A stretch of 64,000 nt of DNA from Bog-756 sp963704585 (GCA_963704585.1 OY969919.1:1798001-1862000), one strand, 5' to 3'; numbered from the stretch's first letter, positions 38,315 to 47,535 are shown. The notes: a model not told the origin generated them from the letters alone. Numbers and translations: made by a program.

Positions 38315-38803
38315 ATGCTCGCCGTGCCCGGCTCCACGTCCCCGGCGAAGACCCACGTCCCCGCGGTCGAGGGGTGGTTCACCCTCGACGACGGCGCCCC
38401 GGCCCTGCTCGGCTCGAAGTGCACGAGCTGCGGCAACTTCGCCTTCCCGAGGGAGACCTTCTTCTGCCGGAACCCCGCCTGCGCCGGGACCGAGTTCGAC
38501 GAGGTCGAGCTCAGCCGCCGTGGGACGGTCTGGTCGTTCACGGACGCCCGCTACGAACCGCCGAAGCCGTACATGGCGGCCGACCCCCACGTCCCCTTCG
38601 TCATCGCCGCGGTCGAGCTCGCCGCCGAGCAGATGGTCGTGATGGGCCAGATGGTCGCCGGCGTCGAGGTCGGCGACCTCTCGATCGGCGACGAGGTCGA
38701 GCTCGTGCTCGACACCCTCTACGAGGACTTCGAGAACGAGTACCTGGTCTGGAAGTGGCGCCCGGTCGCGGCCGGCACGACCGGAGGCTCCGCCGGTGCC
38801 TGA
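38315..38803 (+). CDS. DUF35 OB-fold/zinc-ribbon acyl-CoA-associated protein
   Basis: 162 residues. A rubredoxin-like zinc ribbon with four Cys (KCTSCGNF ... FFCRNPAC) is followed by an OB fold (GTVWSFTDARYEPPKPYM, MVAGVEVGDLSIGDEVELVLD). The family partners with thiolase-like or aldolase (Ltp/ChsH) enzymes in acyl-CoA and steroid side-chain degradation. Its stop lies within the next gene's first codons (8-nt overlap), so the proteins are made together and probably form a complex. Start ATG 38315; a GTG at 38324 is a possible alternative. Confidence 0.87.
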   Translation: MLAVPGSTSPAKTHVPAVEGWFTLDDGAPALLGSKCTSCGNFAFPRETFFCRNPACAGTEFDEVELSRRGTVWSFTDARYEPPKPYMAADPHVPFVIAAVELAAEQMVVMGQMVAGVEVGDLSIGDEVELVLDTLYEDFENEYLVWKWRPVAAGTTGGSAGA

Positions 38804-39993
38804 GCGCAAGCAGGTCGCAGTCCTCGGGGCCGGCATGCACCCCTGGGGCAAGTGGGGCCGCAACTTCGTCGAGTACGGACTCGCCGCCGCGCAGGACGCC
38901 CTCGCCGAGGCGGGGCTCACCTGGCCGGAGATCCAGTTCGTCGCCGGGGCGGACACCATCCGCAACGGCTACCCCGGCTTCGTGGCCGGGGCGACCTTCG
39001 CCCAGGCGCTCGGGTGGACCGGCGCGCGGGTCTCCTCGTCGTACGCGGCGTGCGCCTCGGGTGCGCAGGCCATCAACAATGCGCGCGCCCAGATCCTCGC
39101 CGGTCTCTGCGACGTGGCCCTCGTGGTCGGCGCCGACACCACGCCCAAGGGGTTCTTCGCGCCGGTCGGCGGCGACCGGAAGGACGACCCGGACTGGCTC
39201 CGCTTCCACCTGCTCGGCGCGACCAACCCGACCTACTTCGCCCTCTACGCACGCCGCCGCATGGAGCTGCACGGCGCGACCGAGGCCGACTTCGCGGCGG
39301 TCAAGGTCAAGAACGCGCGCCACGGCCTCGCCAACCCCAACGCCCGCTACCGCAAGGAGGTCACCGCCGACGAGGTGCTCGCCTCCCCGATGGTCGCCGA
39401 CCCGCTCCGCCTCCTCGAGATCTGCGCGACCTCCGACGGCGGCGCGGCCCTCGTGCTCTCGAGCCTCGAGTTCGCCGCGGCGCCACGGCGGCTCGGACGT
39501 CGTCACGATCGACGCGGTCTCGACGGTGACCCCGCGCTTCCCCCAGACGGTCATCGAGATGCCCAACTTCTCGACCGACTCGGCGGCGACCGCGGCCTCC
39601 CTCGGCCCGACCTTCAAGCAGTCGGTCGCGCTCGCCGCCTACGAGGAGGCCGGCATCGGCCCCGAGGATGTCGACCTCGCCGAGGTCTACGACCTCTCCT
39701 CCGCGCTCGAGCTCGACTGGTACGAGGACATCGGGCTCTGCAAGGAGGGCGAGGCCGAGCGCCTGCTGCGCGACGGGGACACCGCGCTCGGCGGCCGGGT
39801 GCCGGTCAACCCGAGCGGCGGCCTCTCCTGCTTCGGCGAAGCGATTCCGGCCCAGGCCATCGCGCAGGTCTGCGAGCTGGTCTGGCAGCTCCGCGGGCGG
39901 GCGACCGGACGGCAGGTCGAGGGCGCGAAGGTCGGGATCACCGCGAACCAGGGCCTCTTCGGCCACGGCTCTTCGGTGCTCGTCAGTCGCTGA
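38796..39993 (+). CDS. Thiolase/lipid-transfer-protein family enzyme, frameshifted
   Basis: About 400 residues, GTG 38796. The N-terminal half has the thiolase nucleophile Cys86 (SSYAACASGAQAIN). The C-terminal half continues in another frame from about 39481 (HGGSDVVTIDAVSTV), reached by removing one G at 39479-39480. At the second active-site loop the usual GHPxG is replaced: SGGLSCFGEAIPAQA has no His. The C-terminal loop (ANQGLFGHGSSVL) is also non-standard. This fits the SCP-x/Ltp branch that pairs with DUF35 proteins, where some members are retro-aldolases rather than thiolases. Overlaps the OB-fold gene upstream and the convergent oxidoreductase gene downstream. Confidence 0.84.
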
Positions 39994-40927
39994 CGAGCAC
40001 GACCTTCCCGAGCTTCCCGCCGACCGCGAACCGCTCGTAGGCGGCCTCGGCCTCCGCCATCGGGTAGGTCGCCGCGATCGGCACGGTGAGCGCGCCGCTT
40101 CCGAGGAGGGGCAGCGCGAACGACTCGACCGCGCGGGCGACCGCTGCCTTCTCGTCCGTCGGGCGCGCCCGCAGGGTCGAGCCCATGATCCGACCGCGCA
40201 CTCCCATCAGGGTGAGCAGATTCAGCTCGACCTTCGCGCCTGCGCCGACCCCGATGACCACGATGCGCCCGCCGGTCGCGAGGTGAGGGAGGACCGCGAC
40301 CGTCCCCTCCCCGCCGACCAGCTCGAGCGAGACGTCGTAGGGCCCGTGCTCTGCGACCTCGTCGGGGGTCACGACCACGTCCGCGCCGAGCCGGCGCACC
40401 TCGTCGTGGCGGTCGGCCGCGCGCACCGAGGCGACGACCTCGGCGCCGATGGCGTGCGCGAGCTGCACGGCCGCGGTGCCGACCCCGCCGGCCGCGCCGG
40501 TCACCAGCACCCGCTCACCGGCTGTGAGCCCGGCCTGGGTCGCGAGCGCGTCGTACGCGGTCGAGAACGCCTCGGGGAAGCCGCCGGCCGCGGGCCAGGC
40601 GACCCCGTCGGGGACCGGCAGGAGCGCGGACTCGGGGACCGCGATGTGGGTCGCCTGCCCGCCCCCGCCCGCGATTGCCATCACCCGGTCGCCGGGCGCG
40701 AACCGCTCAGCACCGGCGCCGTTCCCGACGACGGTGCCCGCGAACTCGAGGCCGGGGATGTCGGCCGGCCACCCTGGCGGGGCCGGATAGAAGCCGCGGC
40801 GCTGGAGGAGGTCGGCCGCGTTGATCCCGGCGGCCGCGATCTCGACGAGCACCTCGCCGGCCCCCGGTGTGGGGTCCTCGTGCTCACGCCAGGTGAGCGC
40901 ACCCTCCTCGATGGTGACCGCGAACAT
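39983..40927 (-). CDS. NADPH:quinone oxidoreductase (MDR/zeta-crystallin type)
   Basis: 314 residues. The medium-chain dehydrogenase fold lacks zinc ligands, as in quinone reductases. The N-terminal domain has GEVLVEIAAAGINAADLLQRRG and PGLEFAGTVV; the nucleotide fold has LVTGAAGGVGTAAVQLA. The domain order and length match the Qor/PIG3 group. Expected reaction: NADPH-dependent reduction of quinones or enones. The last 11 bases overlap the convergent thiolase gene. Confidence 0.9.
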   Translation of the reverse strand: MFAVTIEEGALTWREHEDPTPGAGEVLVEIAAAGINAADLLQRRGFYPAPPGWPADIPGLEFAGTVVGNGAGAERFAPGDRVMAIAGGGGQATHIAVPESALLPVPDGVAWPAAGGFPEAFSTAYDALATQAGLTAGERVLVTGAAGGVGTAAVQLAHAIGAEVVASVRAADRHDEVRRLGADVVVTPDEVAEHGPYDVSLELVGGEGTVAVLPHLATGGRIVVIGVGAGAKVELNLLTLMGVRGRIMGSTLRARPTDEKAAVARAVESFALPLLGSGALTVPIAATYPMAEAEAAYERFAVGGKLGKVVLVSD

Positions 40928-41013
40928 CGGCCCAGCGTAGGGGGCGGTCCGTGGCGCCCGTTGCGCTCACACGGCGGACCGGCGACTCGTAGGCTGTCGC
41001 AAGGAGCACCTGG

Positions 41014-42084
41014 ATGACCACCGACTCGACCACCGACGACCGGGCCCACACCCCGGCCGCGGCCAGCGACGACCCGCAGTTCCGTCGCGAGCTCGAGGCG
41101 GTGACCTCGGACATCACCGAGGAGCCGACCGCCGGCATGGTCCTCCACCGGGTCCTCGCGATGGCCGCGCGCACCTTCCTCCTGAACGACATGGGCGACG
41201 AGCTGCTCGACGAGACGAGCCGGGCCGGCACCGTCGACGCGCTGACCCTCCGGATGGGGACGCGGCCCCTCTGGGCGCAGTCGGCCGCCGAGGCGCTGGC
41301 CGGCACCGGGCGCCGCCAGACCCAGACCGAGCGCATCCACCAGAGCCGGGTCGCGCTGCGCCGCATCCGCTCGAACCTGCGCACCTTCCGCCTCGCGCTC
41401 GACCCGGCCTGGGGCACCGCGCTGCGCGCCGAGCTCGCCTGGTACGGCAACCGGCTCGGCGAGTCCCGCGACCTCCACATCCTCCACGAGATGCTGCTCG
41501 CCAAGGGACCCGACGCGATCGGGCCGGAGCAGGTCGCCCGCGTGGAGGAGGTCATCACCGCGCAGACGGCCGAGACCATCTCGGAGATCGCGACCGAGCG
41601 CGGCAAGGCCCGCCGCTTCCAGCTGACCGAACAGATGATGGTGCTCTGGGACGGGCCCGAGTGGAAGCCGAAGGCCCAACGACCGGCCACCGAGGTCCTC
41701 CCCCCGATGCTCAAGCGGGCATGGCACGACGCGAGCGGCGCGGCGAGGACCGCCCGCAAGGACCCCTCGGACGCGAACCTCCACCGGCTGCGCATCCGGG
41801 TGAAGGACCTCCGCTACGGCTGCGAGACGATCGCCCTCATCGAGGGCAGCCCGGCGCGCAAGACCGCGAAGGCGGCCGAGGCGCTCCAGGGCCGGCTCGG
41901 CGACGTGCACGACGTGGTCTTCTCGATCGCCTGGCTCGAGACACTCGCCGAGGACCGCCCCGACCTCGCCGAGCCGGTCGAGGACCTGATCCTGGTGCAG
42001 GAGGGCGCGGGCCGCGCCACGCGGAAGGGCTGGAAGAAGGGGATGAAGGAGATCGAGCGCCGCTGGCGGCGCTGGCACGCCTGA
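41014..42084 (+). CDS. CHAD domain protein
   Basis: 356 residues. After a short polar N-terminus it is an all-helical CHAD domain. Conserved basic and His residues recur (RIHQSRVALRRIRSNLRTFR, NLHRLRIRVKDLRYGCE, GRLGDVHDVV). CHAD proteins bind polyphosphate granules through a positively charged central pore. No CYTH domain is fused here, unlike the commonest arrangement. The neighbouring convergent gene is a polyphosphate glucokinase, 8 nt away at the 3' ends, which supports a polyphosphate theme. Cytoplasmic. Confidence 0.9.
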   Translation: MTTDSTTDDRAHTPAAASDDPQFRRELEAVTSDITEEPTAGMVLHRVLAMAARTFLLNDMGDELLDETSRAGTVDALTLRMGTRPLWAQSAAEALAGTGRRQTQTERIHQSRVALRRIRSNLRTFRLALDPAWGTALRAELAWYGNRLGESRDLHILHEMLLAKGPDAIGPEQVARVEEVITAQTAETISEIATERGKARRFQLTEQMMVLWDGPEWKPKAQRPATEVLPPMLKRAWHDASGAARTARKDPSDANLHRLRIRVKDLRYGCETIALIEGSPARKTAKAAEALQGRLGDVHDVVFSIAWLETLAEDRPDLAEPVEDLILVQEGAGRATRKGWKKGMKEIERRWRRWHA

Positions 42085-42092
42085 GCCGCCGG

Positions 42093-42914
42093 CTACCCCT
42101 CCGGCCCTTGGACGACCGGGTGGTCGGTCTCCCAGAGCTTGATCCCGCCGAGGATCCCCGCGGTGTTGTCGACGATCGTGACGTCTGCGGGCAGGTGGTT
42201 GCGAACCACCCGGCGCGAGTTGCCGCCCCCGACGTAGAGGTGGTCGAAGAACATGAGCGCGCGCAGATTCGCGATGGCCTTGAGCACGCGCTTGTTCCAC
42301 CGGTCGTCGCCGATCTCCTTGCGGGTCGGCTCGCCGAGCTGCTCGTTGTACGTCTCGCCCTTGCGGAACGGCTGGTGCGCGATCTCAAGGTGGGGCAGGA
42401 GCTTCCCGTCGTAGAAGAGGCCGGTCCCGAAGCCGGTGCCGAGGGTGATGGTGAGCTCGAGCCCCTTTCCCGAGACGACGGCCGCGCCCTGGATGTCCGC
42501 GTCGTTCGCTACCCGGACCGGGATCCCGAACGCGTCGGCGAGGGCGGAGCGCAGGTCGAAGCGACTCCAACGGTTGGCGAGCGCCGAGTCGACCGGGCTG
42601 CCGGGGCCGCCCTTTGTCGAGAAGTGCGGGGCGGAGAGCACGAGGCCGCCGCGCACCATCCCCGGAAACCCGACCGAGGCCCGCTCTGCGGTCGGCAGCG
42701 GCGCGACGAGCTTGGTCAGCACCGACACGAGGTGGTCGGGCGGGAGCGGGTAGGGGGTCGCCGTCTTGACCCGGTCGGCCACCATCGCGCCCGCCGCGTC
42801 GAGCACCGATGCCTTCAGACCGGTCCCCCCGATGTCGACCGAGAGGGTGAAGGGGTGGCTCGGCTCCTGCCGCGGCACCTCGGGCACGCCGCCGGGCGTC
42901 GCGGGATCGCTCAT
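42093..42914 (-). CDS. ppgK: Polyphosphate glucokinase (ROK family)
   Basis: 273 residues, matching the 260-275 of polyphosphate/ATP glucokinases. Phosphate 1 motif SVDIGGTGLKASVLD near residue 25, then SVGFPGMVRGG, VANDADIQGAAVVSG (catalytic Asp) and TLGTGFGTGLF. The ROK zinc motif is absent, as in PPGK enzymes. Phosphorylates glucose with polyphosphate or ATP. Convergent with the CHAD gene. Divergent, with an 83-base gap, from the amidase gene. Confidence 0.88.
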   Translation of the reverse strand: MSDPATPGGVPEVPRQEPSHPFTLSVDIGGTGLKASVLDAAGAMVADRVKTATPYPLPPDHLVSVLTKLVAPLPTAERASVGFPGMVRGGLVLSAPHFSTKGGPGSPVDSALANRWSRFDLRSALADAFGIPVRVANDADIQGAAVVSGKGLELTITLGTGFGTGLFYDGKLLPHLEIAHQPFRKGETYNEQLGEPTRKEIGDDRWNKRVLKAIANLRALMFFDHLYVGGGNSRRVVRNHLPADVTIVDNTAGILGGIKLWETDHPVVQGPEG

Positions 42915-42997
42915 GCGCCCACGCTAAACCGTGGCGGCCCCCGGCCCGCGCCACCGCCGGCGACGGGAGTGCGGCCCATCCGCTACCGTCGTCGGAC

Positions 42998-44410
42998 GTG
43001 AGCGACGGACCCTGGCTCGGCGACGCCTGTTCGCTGGTCGACGCCTTCCGCGACAAGTCGATCAGCCCGGCCGAGGCCCTCGAGGCCACCGTCGCCGCGG
43101 TCGAGGCCTCCGGCCTCAACGCCTTCACCCACCTCGACCTCGACGCCGCGCGTGCCGCTGCTTCGACGTCCGACGTCTCGCTCCCCTTCGGCGGCGTGCC
43201 GGTCGGGATCAAGGAGCTCGAGACCGTCGACGGGTGGCCGTACACCGAGGGCTCCCTGGTCTTCGCCGACCGGATCGCCGACCACGACAGCACCCAGGTC
43301 GAGCGCCTCCGCGGCGCCGGGGCGGTGCTCGTCGGCCAGACCGCGGCCTCGGAGTTCGGCGGGATCAACTGCACCTCGACCAAGCTGCACGGCACGACGA
43401 CCAACCCCTGGAACCGCGAGCGCACCCCGGGCGGCTCGTCGGGTGGCTCGGCGGCCGCGGTCGCGGGAGGCCTCCTGCCGATCGCTTCGGGCGGGGACGG
43501 CGGCGGCTCGATCCGCATCCCGGCCGGCTTCACCGGGCTCTTCGGACTCAAGTCGACCTTCGGACGGATCCCGAAGGGCCCCAACGCCCTCCAGCCGCCG
43601 CTCACCGTGGTGCTCGGGTGCGTCTCGCGCTCGGTGCGCGACACCGCGCGCTGGTTCGACGCCTGCAACGGCTTCGACCCCCGCGACACGCTGAGCCTCC
43701 CCCGCGTCGAGGGGTGGGAGGCGTCGCTCGGCTCCTTCGACCTCGCCGGCAAGCGCGCCGTGATCTCGATCGACCTCGGCGCGGCGATCGTCGAGCCGCG
43801 GATGGCGGCCCAGCTGACCGAGGTGGCCGAGGCGCTGGTCAAAGCCGCCGGCCTGCGCCGGGTCGATGTGGTCGTCGACCTGCCCCGTGGCGGGCTCGAG
43901 TGGGCGATGTCCAACCTGGTCGGCCTCGCCGGCGCACTCGGCGACCGCTACCCGAGCTGCAAGGACGACCTCACCCCCGAGATCCAACTCGGCATGGCGA
44001 TCGCGACCTCGAGCCTCGACGTCCAGACCGCGGGCCGCACGGAGATGTTCCGCATCGAGGTCAACGAGAAGATGGCCGACCTCTTCGAACGGGTCGACTT
44101 CGTCTTCGCCGCGACCAACCCCGATGTCGCGTTCGACGCGGCCGGCCCGATGCCGACCACGGTCGGCGAGATCGACCTCATCGCGACCTACGGGCTCAAC
44201 GAGGCGATCGGCAACAACGGGGCGCTCACCATCCCGGCCAACCTGACCGGCAACCCCGCGGTCTCCATCCCCGCCGGGACGGTCGACGGCCTACCGGTCG
44301 GCCTCCAGGTCATCGGCCGCCACCACGAGGAGCAGCTCCTGCTCGAGCTCGCGGCCATCGCCGAGGCCGAGCGACCCTGGCTGCTCGTCGCGCCCTCGGC
44401 GCCGGCCTGA
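42998..44410 (+). CDS. Amidase signature family hydrolase
   Basis: 470 residues from GTG 42998. The Ser-cisSer-Lys triad can be placed: Lys72 (PVGIKELE), cis-Ser in GGSSGGSAAA (147-148) and nucleophile Ser171 (GGDGGGSIRIPAG). The Thr usual in GTDxGGS is Gly here. Whole-length, no signal peptide. Family members hydrolyse amides such as aryl or fatty amides, or act in GatA-type amidation; the absence of gatB/C neighbours argues against GatA. A C-rich 124-base spacer separates it from the next gene. Confidence 0.88.
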   Translation: MSDGPWLGDACSLVDAFRDKSISPAEALEATVAAVEASGLNAFTHLDLDAARAAASTSDVSLPFGGVPVGIKELETVDGWPYTEGSLVFADRIADHDSTQVERLRGAGAVLVGQTAASEFGGINCTSTKLHGTTTNPWNRERTPGGSSGGSAAAVAGGLLPIASGGDGGGSIRIPAGFTGLFGLKSTFGRIPKGPNALQPPLTVVLGCVSRSVRDTARWFDACNGFDPRDTLSLPRVEGWEASLGSFDLAGKRAVISIDLGAAIVEPRMAAQLTEVAEALVKAAGLRRVDVVVDLPRGGLEWAMSNLVGLAGALGDRYPSCKDDLTPEIQLGMAIATSSLDVQTAGRTEMFRIEVNEKMADLFERVDFVFAATNPDVAFDAAGPMPTTVGEIDLIATYGLNEAIGNNGALTIPANLTGNPAVSIPAGTVDGLPVGLQVIGRHHEEQLLLELAAIAEAERPWLLVAPSAPA

Positions 44411-44534
44411 GCCTGAGCCGCCTGCTCCGCCTTTACTGCCCGGCCAGCTCCGCCGACCCGCCTGCCCCGCCCGCCCGCCGAACCGCCTGCCCTGCCCACT
44501 CACCGACCCCGCCCGCTCCGAAGGACCGAACCCC

Positions 44535-45413
44535 GTGCGCATCGACCTCTGGCTCCCGACCGCCAACCCGTTCTGCACGCCCGAGCTGCTCGCGCTCGTC
44601 GCCGAGGAGGCCGAGGCGCGCGGGGTGGGCACCATCTGGGTCGGCGAGCACGTCGTCCTCTTCGACGAGTACCGCTCGTCGTACCCGTATGCGGCGGACG
44701 GAAAGCTCCCGACCGGCCCCGAGACAGGCCTGCTCGAGCCGCTCACCACGCTCTCGTTCCTCGCTGCCCACACCTCGACGGTGCGGCTCGGAACCGCGAT
44801 GCTCCTCCTCCCGCAGCGCAACCCCGTCTACGTGGCGAAGGAGGTCGCGACCGTCGACTGGCTCTCTGGCGGGCGGGTCGACCTCGGGGTCGGCGTCGGG
44901 TGGCTCGCCGAGGAGTTCGCCGCGGTCGACGCACCCTGGCCGCAGCGCGGGAAGCGCACTGACGAGTACCTCGAGGTCCTGCGCTCCCTCTGGTGCGAGG
45001 ACCCCTCCTCCTTCGAGGGGGAGTGCTACACGCTCGCGCCGTGCTCGATGTTCCCGAAGCCGGTCCAGTCGCCGCACCCGCCGATCGTGATCGGCGGCGA
45101 GAGCGACGCTGCGCTCGCCCGCGCGGCCCGGGTCGGGCAGGGGTGGCACACCTTCAACCGCACGCCCGACCAGCTGGCCGAGCCGCTCGGCAAGCTCGAC
45201 GACCTCCTCGCCGGGCACGGCCGGAGCCGCAAGGACCTCACGGTGACCGTCTGCCCCTACATGCAGCCGCTCGACGCGGGGATCGCCGAGCGGTACAGCG
45301 AGGCCGGGGCCGACGCGGTCGCCGCGCTGCTGCTCGCGTTCGGGCCCGACGACGTGAAGGCGGGACTCGACGCGCTCGCCCCGGTCTTCGAGGTGGCCGC
45401 AGGCGCTGGCTGA
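44535..45413 (+). CDS. LLM-class F420-dependent oxidoreductase
   Basis: 292 residues from GTG 44535. The bacterial luciferase-like TIM barrel is clear: MRIDLWLPTANPFCTPELLALVAEEAEARG, WVGEHVVLF, VRLGTAMLLLPQRNPVYVAKEVATVDWLSGGRVDLGVGVGW and the phosphate-binding PPIVIGGESDAALARAARVGQGW. These features mark the F420-dependent LLM group common in actinobacteria. The substrate is unknown. The stop region is part of a short tandem repeat (45406-45449). Confidence 0.85.
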   Translation: MRIDLWLPTANPFCTPELLALVAEEAEARGVGTIWVGEHVVLFDEYRSSYPYAADGKLPTGPETGLLEPLTTLSFLAAHTSTVRLGTAMLLLPQRNPVYVAKEVATVDWLSGGRVDLGVGVGWLAEEFAAVDAPWPQRGKRTDEYLEVLRSLWCEDPSSFEGECYTLAPCSMFPKPVQSPHPPIVIGGESDAALARAARVGQGWHTFNRTPDQLAEPLGKLDDLLAGHGRSRKDLTVTVCPYMQPLDAGIAERYSEAGADAVAALLLAFGPDDVKAGLDALAPVFEVAAGAG

Positions 45414-45449
45414 GGGAGCGGTGGCCGCTGGTTGAGAGAGCGGTGGCCG
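45406..45449. repeat. Two adjacent 22-bp direct repeats
   Basis: 45406-45427 and 45428-45449 differ at two positions (CTGGCTGAGGGAGCGGTGG versus CTGGTTGAGAGAGCGGTGG, then CCG). The first copy contains the stop of the luciferase-like gene. They lie just upstream of the DUF222/HNH gene. Confidence 0.8.
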
Positions 45450-45517
45450 AAGGGATCGCCTCGCTGAAAGGCTCACCCGATCCGGGGACTGTTACACCCT
45501 CGCGGAACACTTGACCC

Positions 45518-46852
45518 ATGGCCGCACTCGCCGCCCCCGGCACCGCTTCCGGCTCCGGCACCGCCTCCGACCCCCTCCCTGCCAGCGCCAAGCAGTCTCC
45601 GCCGGCACCTGCCGCAATGACGCCGGACGCGCAGCAGGTGTCGGTCGCGATCGAGGTGCTCGCCGCCTTCGTCGGCTCCTTCGAGGCCGACCGCTACTCG
45701 GGCGCCGACGCGGTGCACCTGGCTTCGGAGTTCACCCGGGGAGAGCGCCTCTGTGCGGCCGGCAAGACGGTGGCGGCCGCACGGGCCGCAGCGGCCAACT
45801 GCCACTATGCGAGCGGCGAGCGTTCCCCCGCTCACTGGCTCGCGGGGGTCACCGGCGAGTCACTCGGCAACGCGATGGGCGTGCTCCGTCTCGGCGAGGC
45901 GCTGCGGGAGCACGCCGGCGTCGACGACGCCTACCGTGCCGGTCGGCTCTCCCCGTCGGGGGCGAAGGCCGTCGCCGGAGCGCTCGCGGTCAATCCCGCG
46001 AGCGAAGACGAGCTGCTCGAGGCCGCGGAGCGGGCAACCCTCCGCCAGCTGCGCGAGCGCTGCGAGCGGGCCAAGGCGGCAGGCCGCACCGAGGAGGACG
46101 CCAACGCCGCCTATGACCGGATCCGGGCGTCACGGCACTGCCGGACCTGGACCGACACCGACGGAGCGTTCCGCCTCGACGCGCGCCTCACCCCTGACGC
46201 CGGCGCGTCGCTCCTCGCGTCCCTGACGGCAGAGGCCGACCGCCACTTCGACTCGGCGCGGACGATGGGCCGCGACGAGCCGACCGAGGCCTACGCCGCC
46301 GATGCGCTGGTCGCACTCGTGACCGGCCAGGGTCTCCTCCGGGACCTCGACTTCCCGAGCGCGTCCGCCGGCGGTCAGGGGATCGATCCGAAGGCGATGG
46401 TGCTGGTCCGGGTCGACCTCGGCGCGCTGCGCCGCGGCACGGTCGCCGGCGGCGAGCTCTGCGAGATTCCCGGCGTCGGCCCGGTGCCGGTTGCGACCGC
46501 CCGCTCGTTGATGGGCGATGCCATCACCGACCTCGTGATCCAGGACGGTGTCGATGTCACGACGGTCTGCCATCTCGGCCGGTCGATTCCGGCGGCGCTC
46601 AAGACGGCGCTCATCGCACGGGATCCGACCTGCGTGGTGCCGAACTGCGACGTCGCAACCGGTCTCGAGTTCGACCACTGGTCGGTCCCGTTCGCTGCGG
46701 GCGGTCCGGCTTCACTCGAGAACCTGGTTCGCCTCTGCCGCCACCACCACTACCTGCGCACCCACAAGGGATTCGAGCTGAGCGGCGGCCCGGGCAGATG
46801 GCGGTGGACGCCACCGGCCGATTGCGGCGACAAGGACCCACCGTCCGGTTGA
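45518..46852 (+). CDS. DUF222/HNH endonuclease domain protein (REP13E12 family)
   Basis: 444 residues, ATG 45518. A long helical DUF222 region (residues about 40-330) precedes a C-terminal HNH motif: CVVPNCDVATGLEFDHWSVPF...NLVRLCRHHHYLRTHKGF, with paired Cys (zinc), the DH catalytic pair and a C-terminal HHH. The family is multi-copy in actinobacteria (13E12 repeats in mycobacteria) and behaves like a repeat or homing-type element. Short repeats and hairpins flank it here. Whether it cuts DNA is not shown. Confidence 0.88.
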   Translation: MAALAAPGTASGSGTASDPLPASAKQSPPAPAAMTPDAQQVSVAIEVLAAFVGSFEADRYSGADAVHLASEFTRGERLCAAGKTVAAARAAAANCHYASGERSPAHWLAGVTGESLGNAMGVLRLGEALREHAGVDDAYRAGRLSPSGAKAVAGALAVNPASEDELLEAAERATLRQLRERCERAKAAGRTEEDANAAYDRIRASRHCRTWTDTDGAFRLDARLTPDAGASLLASLTAEADRHFDSARTMGRDEPTEAYAADALVALVTGQGLLRDLDFPSASAGGQGIDPKAMVLVRVDLGALRRGTVAGGELCEIPGVGPVPVATARSLMGDAITDLVIQDGVDVTTVCHLGRSIPAALKTALIARDPTCVVPNCDVATGLEFDHWSVPFAAGGPASLENLVRLCRHHHYLRTHKGFELSGGPGRWRWTPPADCGDKDPPSG

Positions 46853-47005
46853 CCCGGATCGGCGCAGGTCTGCTTCGACGCCCCGTTCGCTCCAGCGCGG
46901 ACGTGCGCCCGGTTCCCGCACTCTGCAGGTGAACGAAGTCACGTGCTCCGGCCAAAGGAGCTCCCGCGCCAGGTGTTCACTGCCTCACGCGCGCGTCGCG
47001 CGGAA

Positions 47006-47058
47006 GGCGGGGGTCAAGCGCGGCCGAAGGCCGACGGAGTGCACGCTTGACGCCCGCC
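47006..47058. repeat. Inverted repeat with nested hairpin
   Basis: Arms 47006-47020 and 47044-47058 pair over 15 bp with one mismatch. The 23-base loop contains a perfect CGGCC-GAA-GGCCG hairpin (47021-47033). It could be a terminator for the HNH gene, a structured-RNA remnant, or a repeat end linked to the DUF222 element. Confidence 0.6.
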
Positions 47059-47091
47059 GCCCCGACCGATCCCGCCAGCCACAATGCCACC

Positions 47092-47112
47092 GGCCCCGGC
47101 GCTGCCGGGGCC
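47092..47112. terminator. GC-rich hairpin downstream of csrA
   Basis: GGCCCCGG (47092-47099) and CCGGGGCC (47105-47112) pair perfectly around a 5-base loop. It lies about 140 bases past the csrA stop on the minus strand, so it is a candidate end of the flagellar transcript. No T tract. Confidence 0.4.
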
Positions 47113-47253
47113 TGGTCGCCAGCACACACCTGCAACTGCGCCCGCCCGCCTCGCTCCAGCCAGACCCGACACGGGACCGCTTCGTCGCCCGATCGAGTCC
47201 GCGGGTCCCGGCGGAGCCGAGCCGACTCCGCTCAGCTTCGGCCGCGAAGCAGC

Positions 47254-47535
47254 TCAGCGCGCGGCGACCTTCGGCCCGTCGCTCTTCGGCGCGGCACGCG
47301 AGTTGGCCTTGCGCGCCGCGTAGGCGGCCCAGGCCGAGTGGTCGCTCGCTGCCTCGCCGGCCTCGACGTTCTCGCGGCGGATCCGCTCGAGCACCTCGGA
47401 ACGGTCGATGCGGACCTGGCGCGGCGCCTCGATCCCGAGGCGAACCCGTCCGTTCTCCGACACCGACACGACCGTGACGATGATGTCGTCGCCGATCACG
47501 ATCTTCTCCCCGACCTCACGGGTGAGCGTCAGCAC
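47254..47535 (-). CDS. csrA: Carbon storage regulator CsrA
   Basis: 93 residues from GTG 47535. The N-terminal 65 residues are canonical CsrA: VLTLTREVGEKIVIGDDIIVTVVSV and GRVRLGIEAPRQVRIDRSEVLERI, including the conserved RNA-binding Arg near position 44. A C-terminal extension (DHSAWAAYAARKANSRAAPK) is longer than usual. CsrA binds GGA motifs in mRNA leaders to control flagellin translation. Its start overlaps the fliW stop by 7 bases, and FliW is its antagonist, so the pair forms the standard FliW-CsrA-flagellin switch. Last gene of the flagellar operon. Confidence 0.92.
   Translation of the reverse strand: MLTLTREVGEKIVIGDDIIVTVVSVSENGRVRLGIEAPRQVRIDRSEVLERIRRENVEAGEAASDHSAWAAYAARKANSRAAPKSDGPKVAAR

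Larger units (their letters stand above)
46853..47253. other. Convergent gap between HNH and csrA, with hairpins
   Basis: 401 bases with no credible gene. It contains two structured elements listed separately (47006-47058 and 47092-47112). Downstream of csrA on the minus strand it is the natural end of the flagellar operon. Nothing else is recognisable. Confidence 0.6.
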
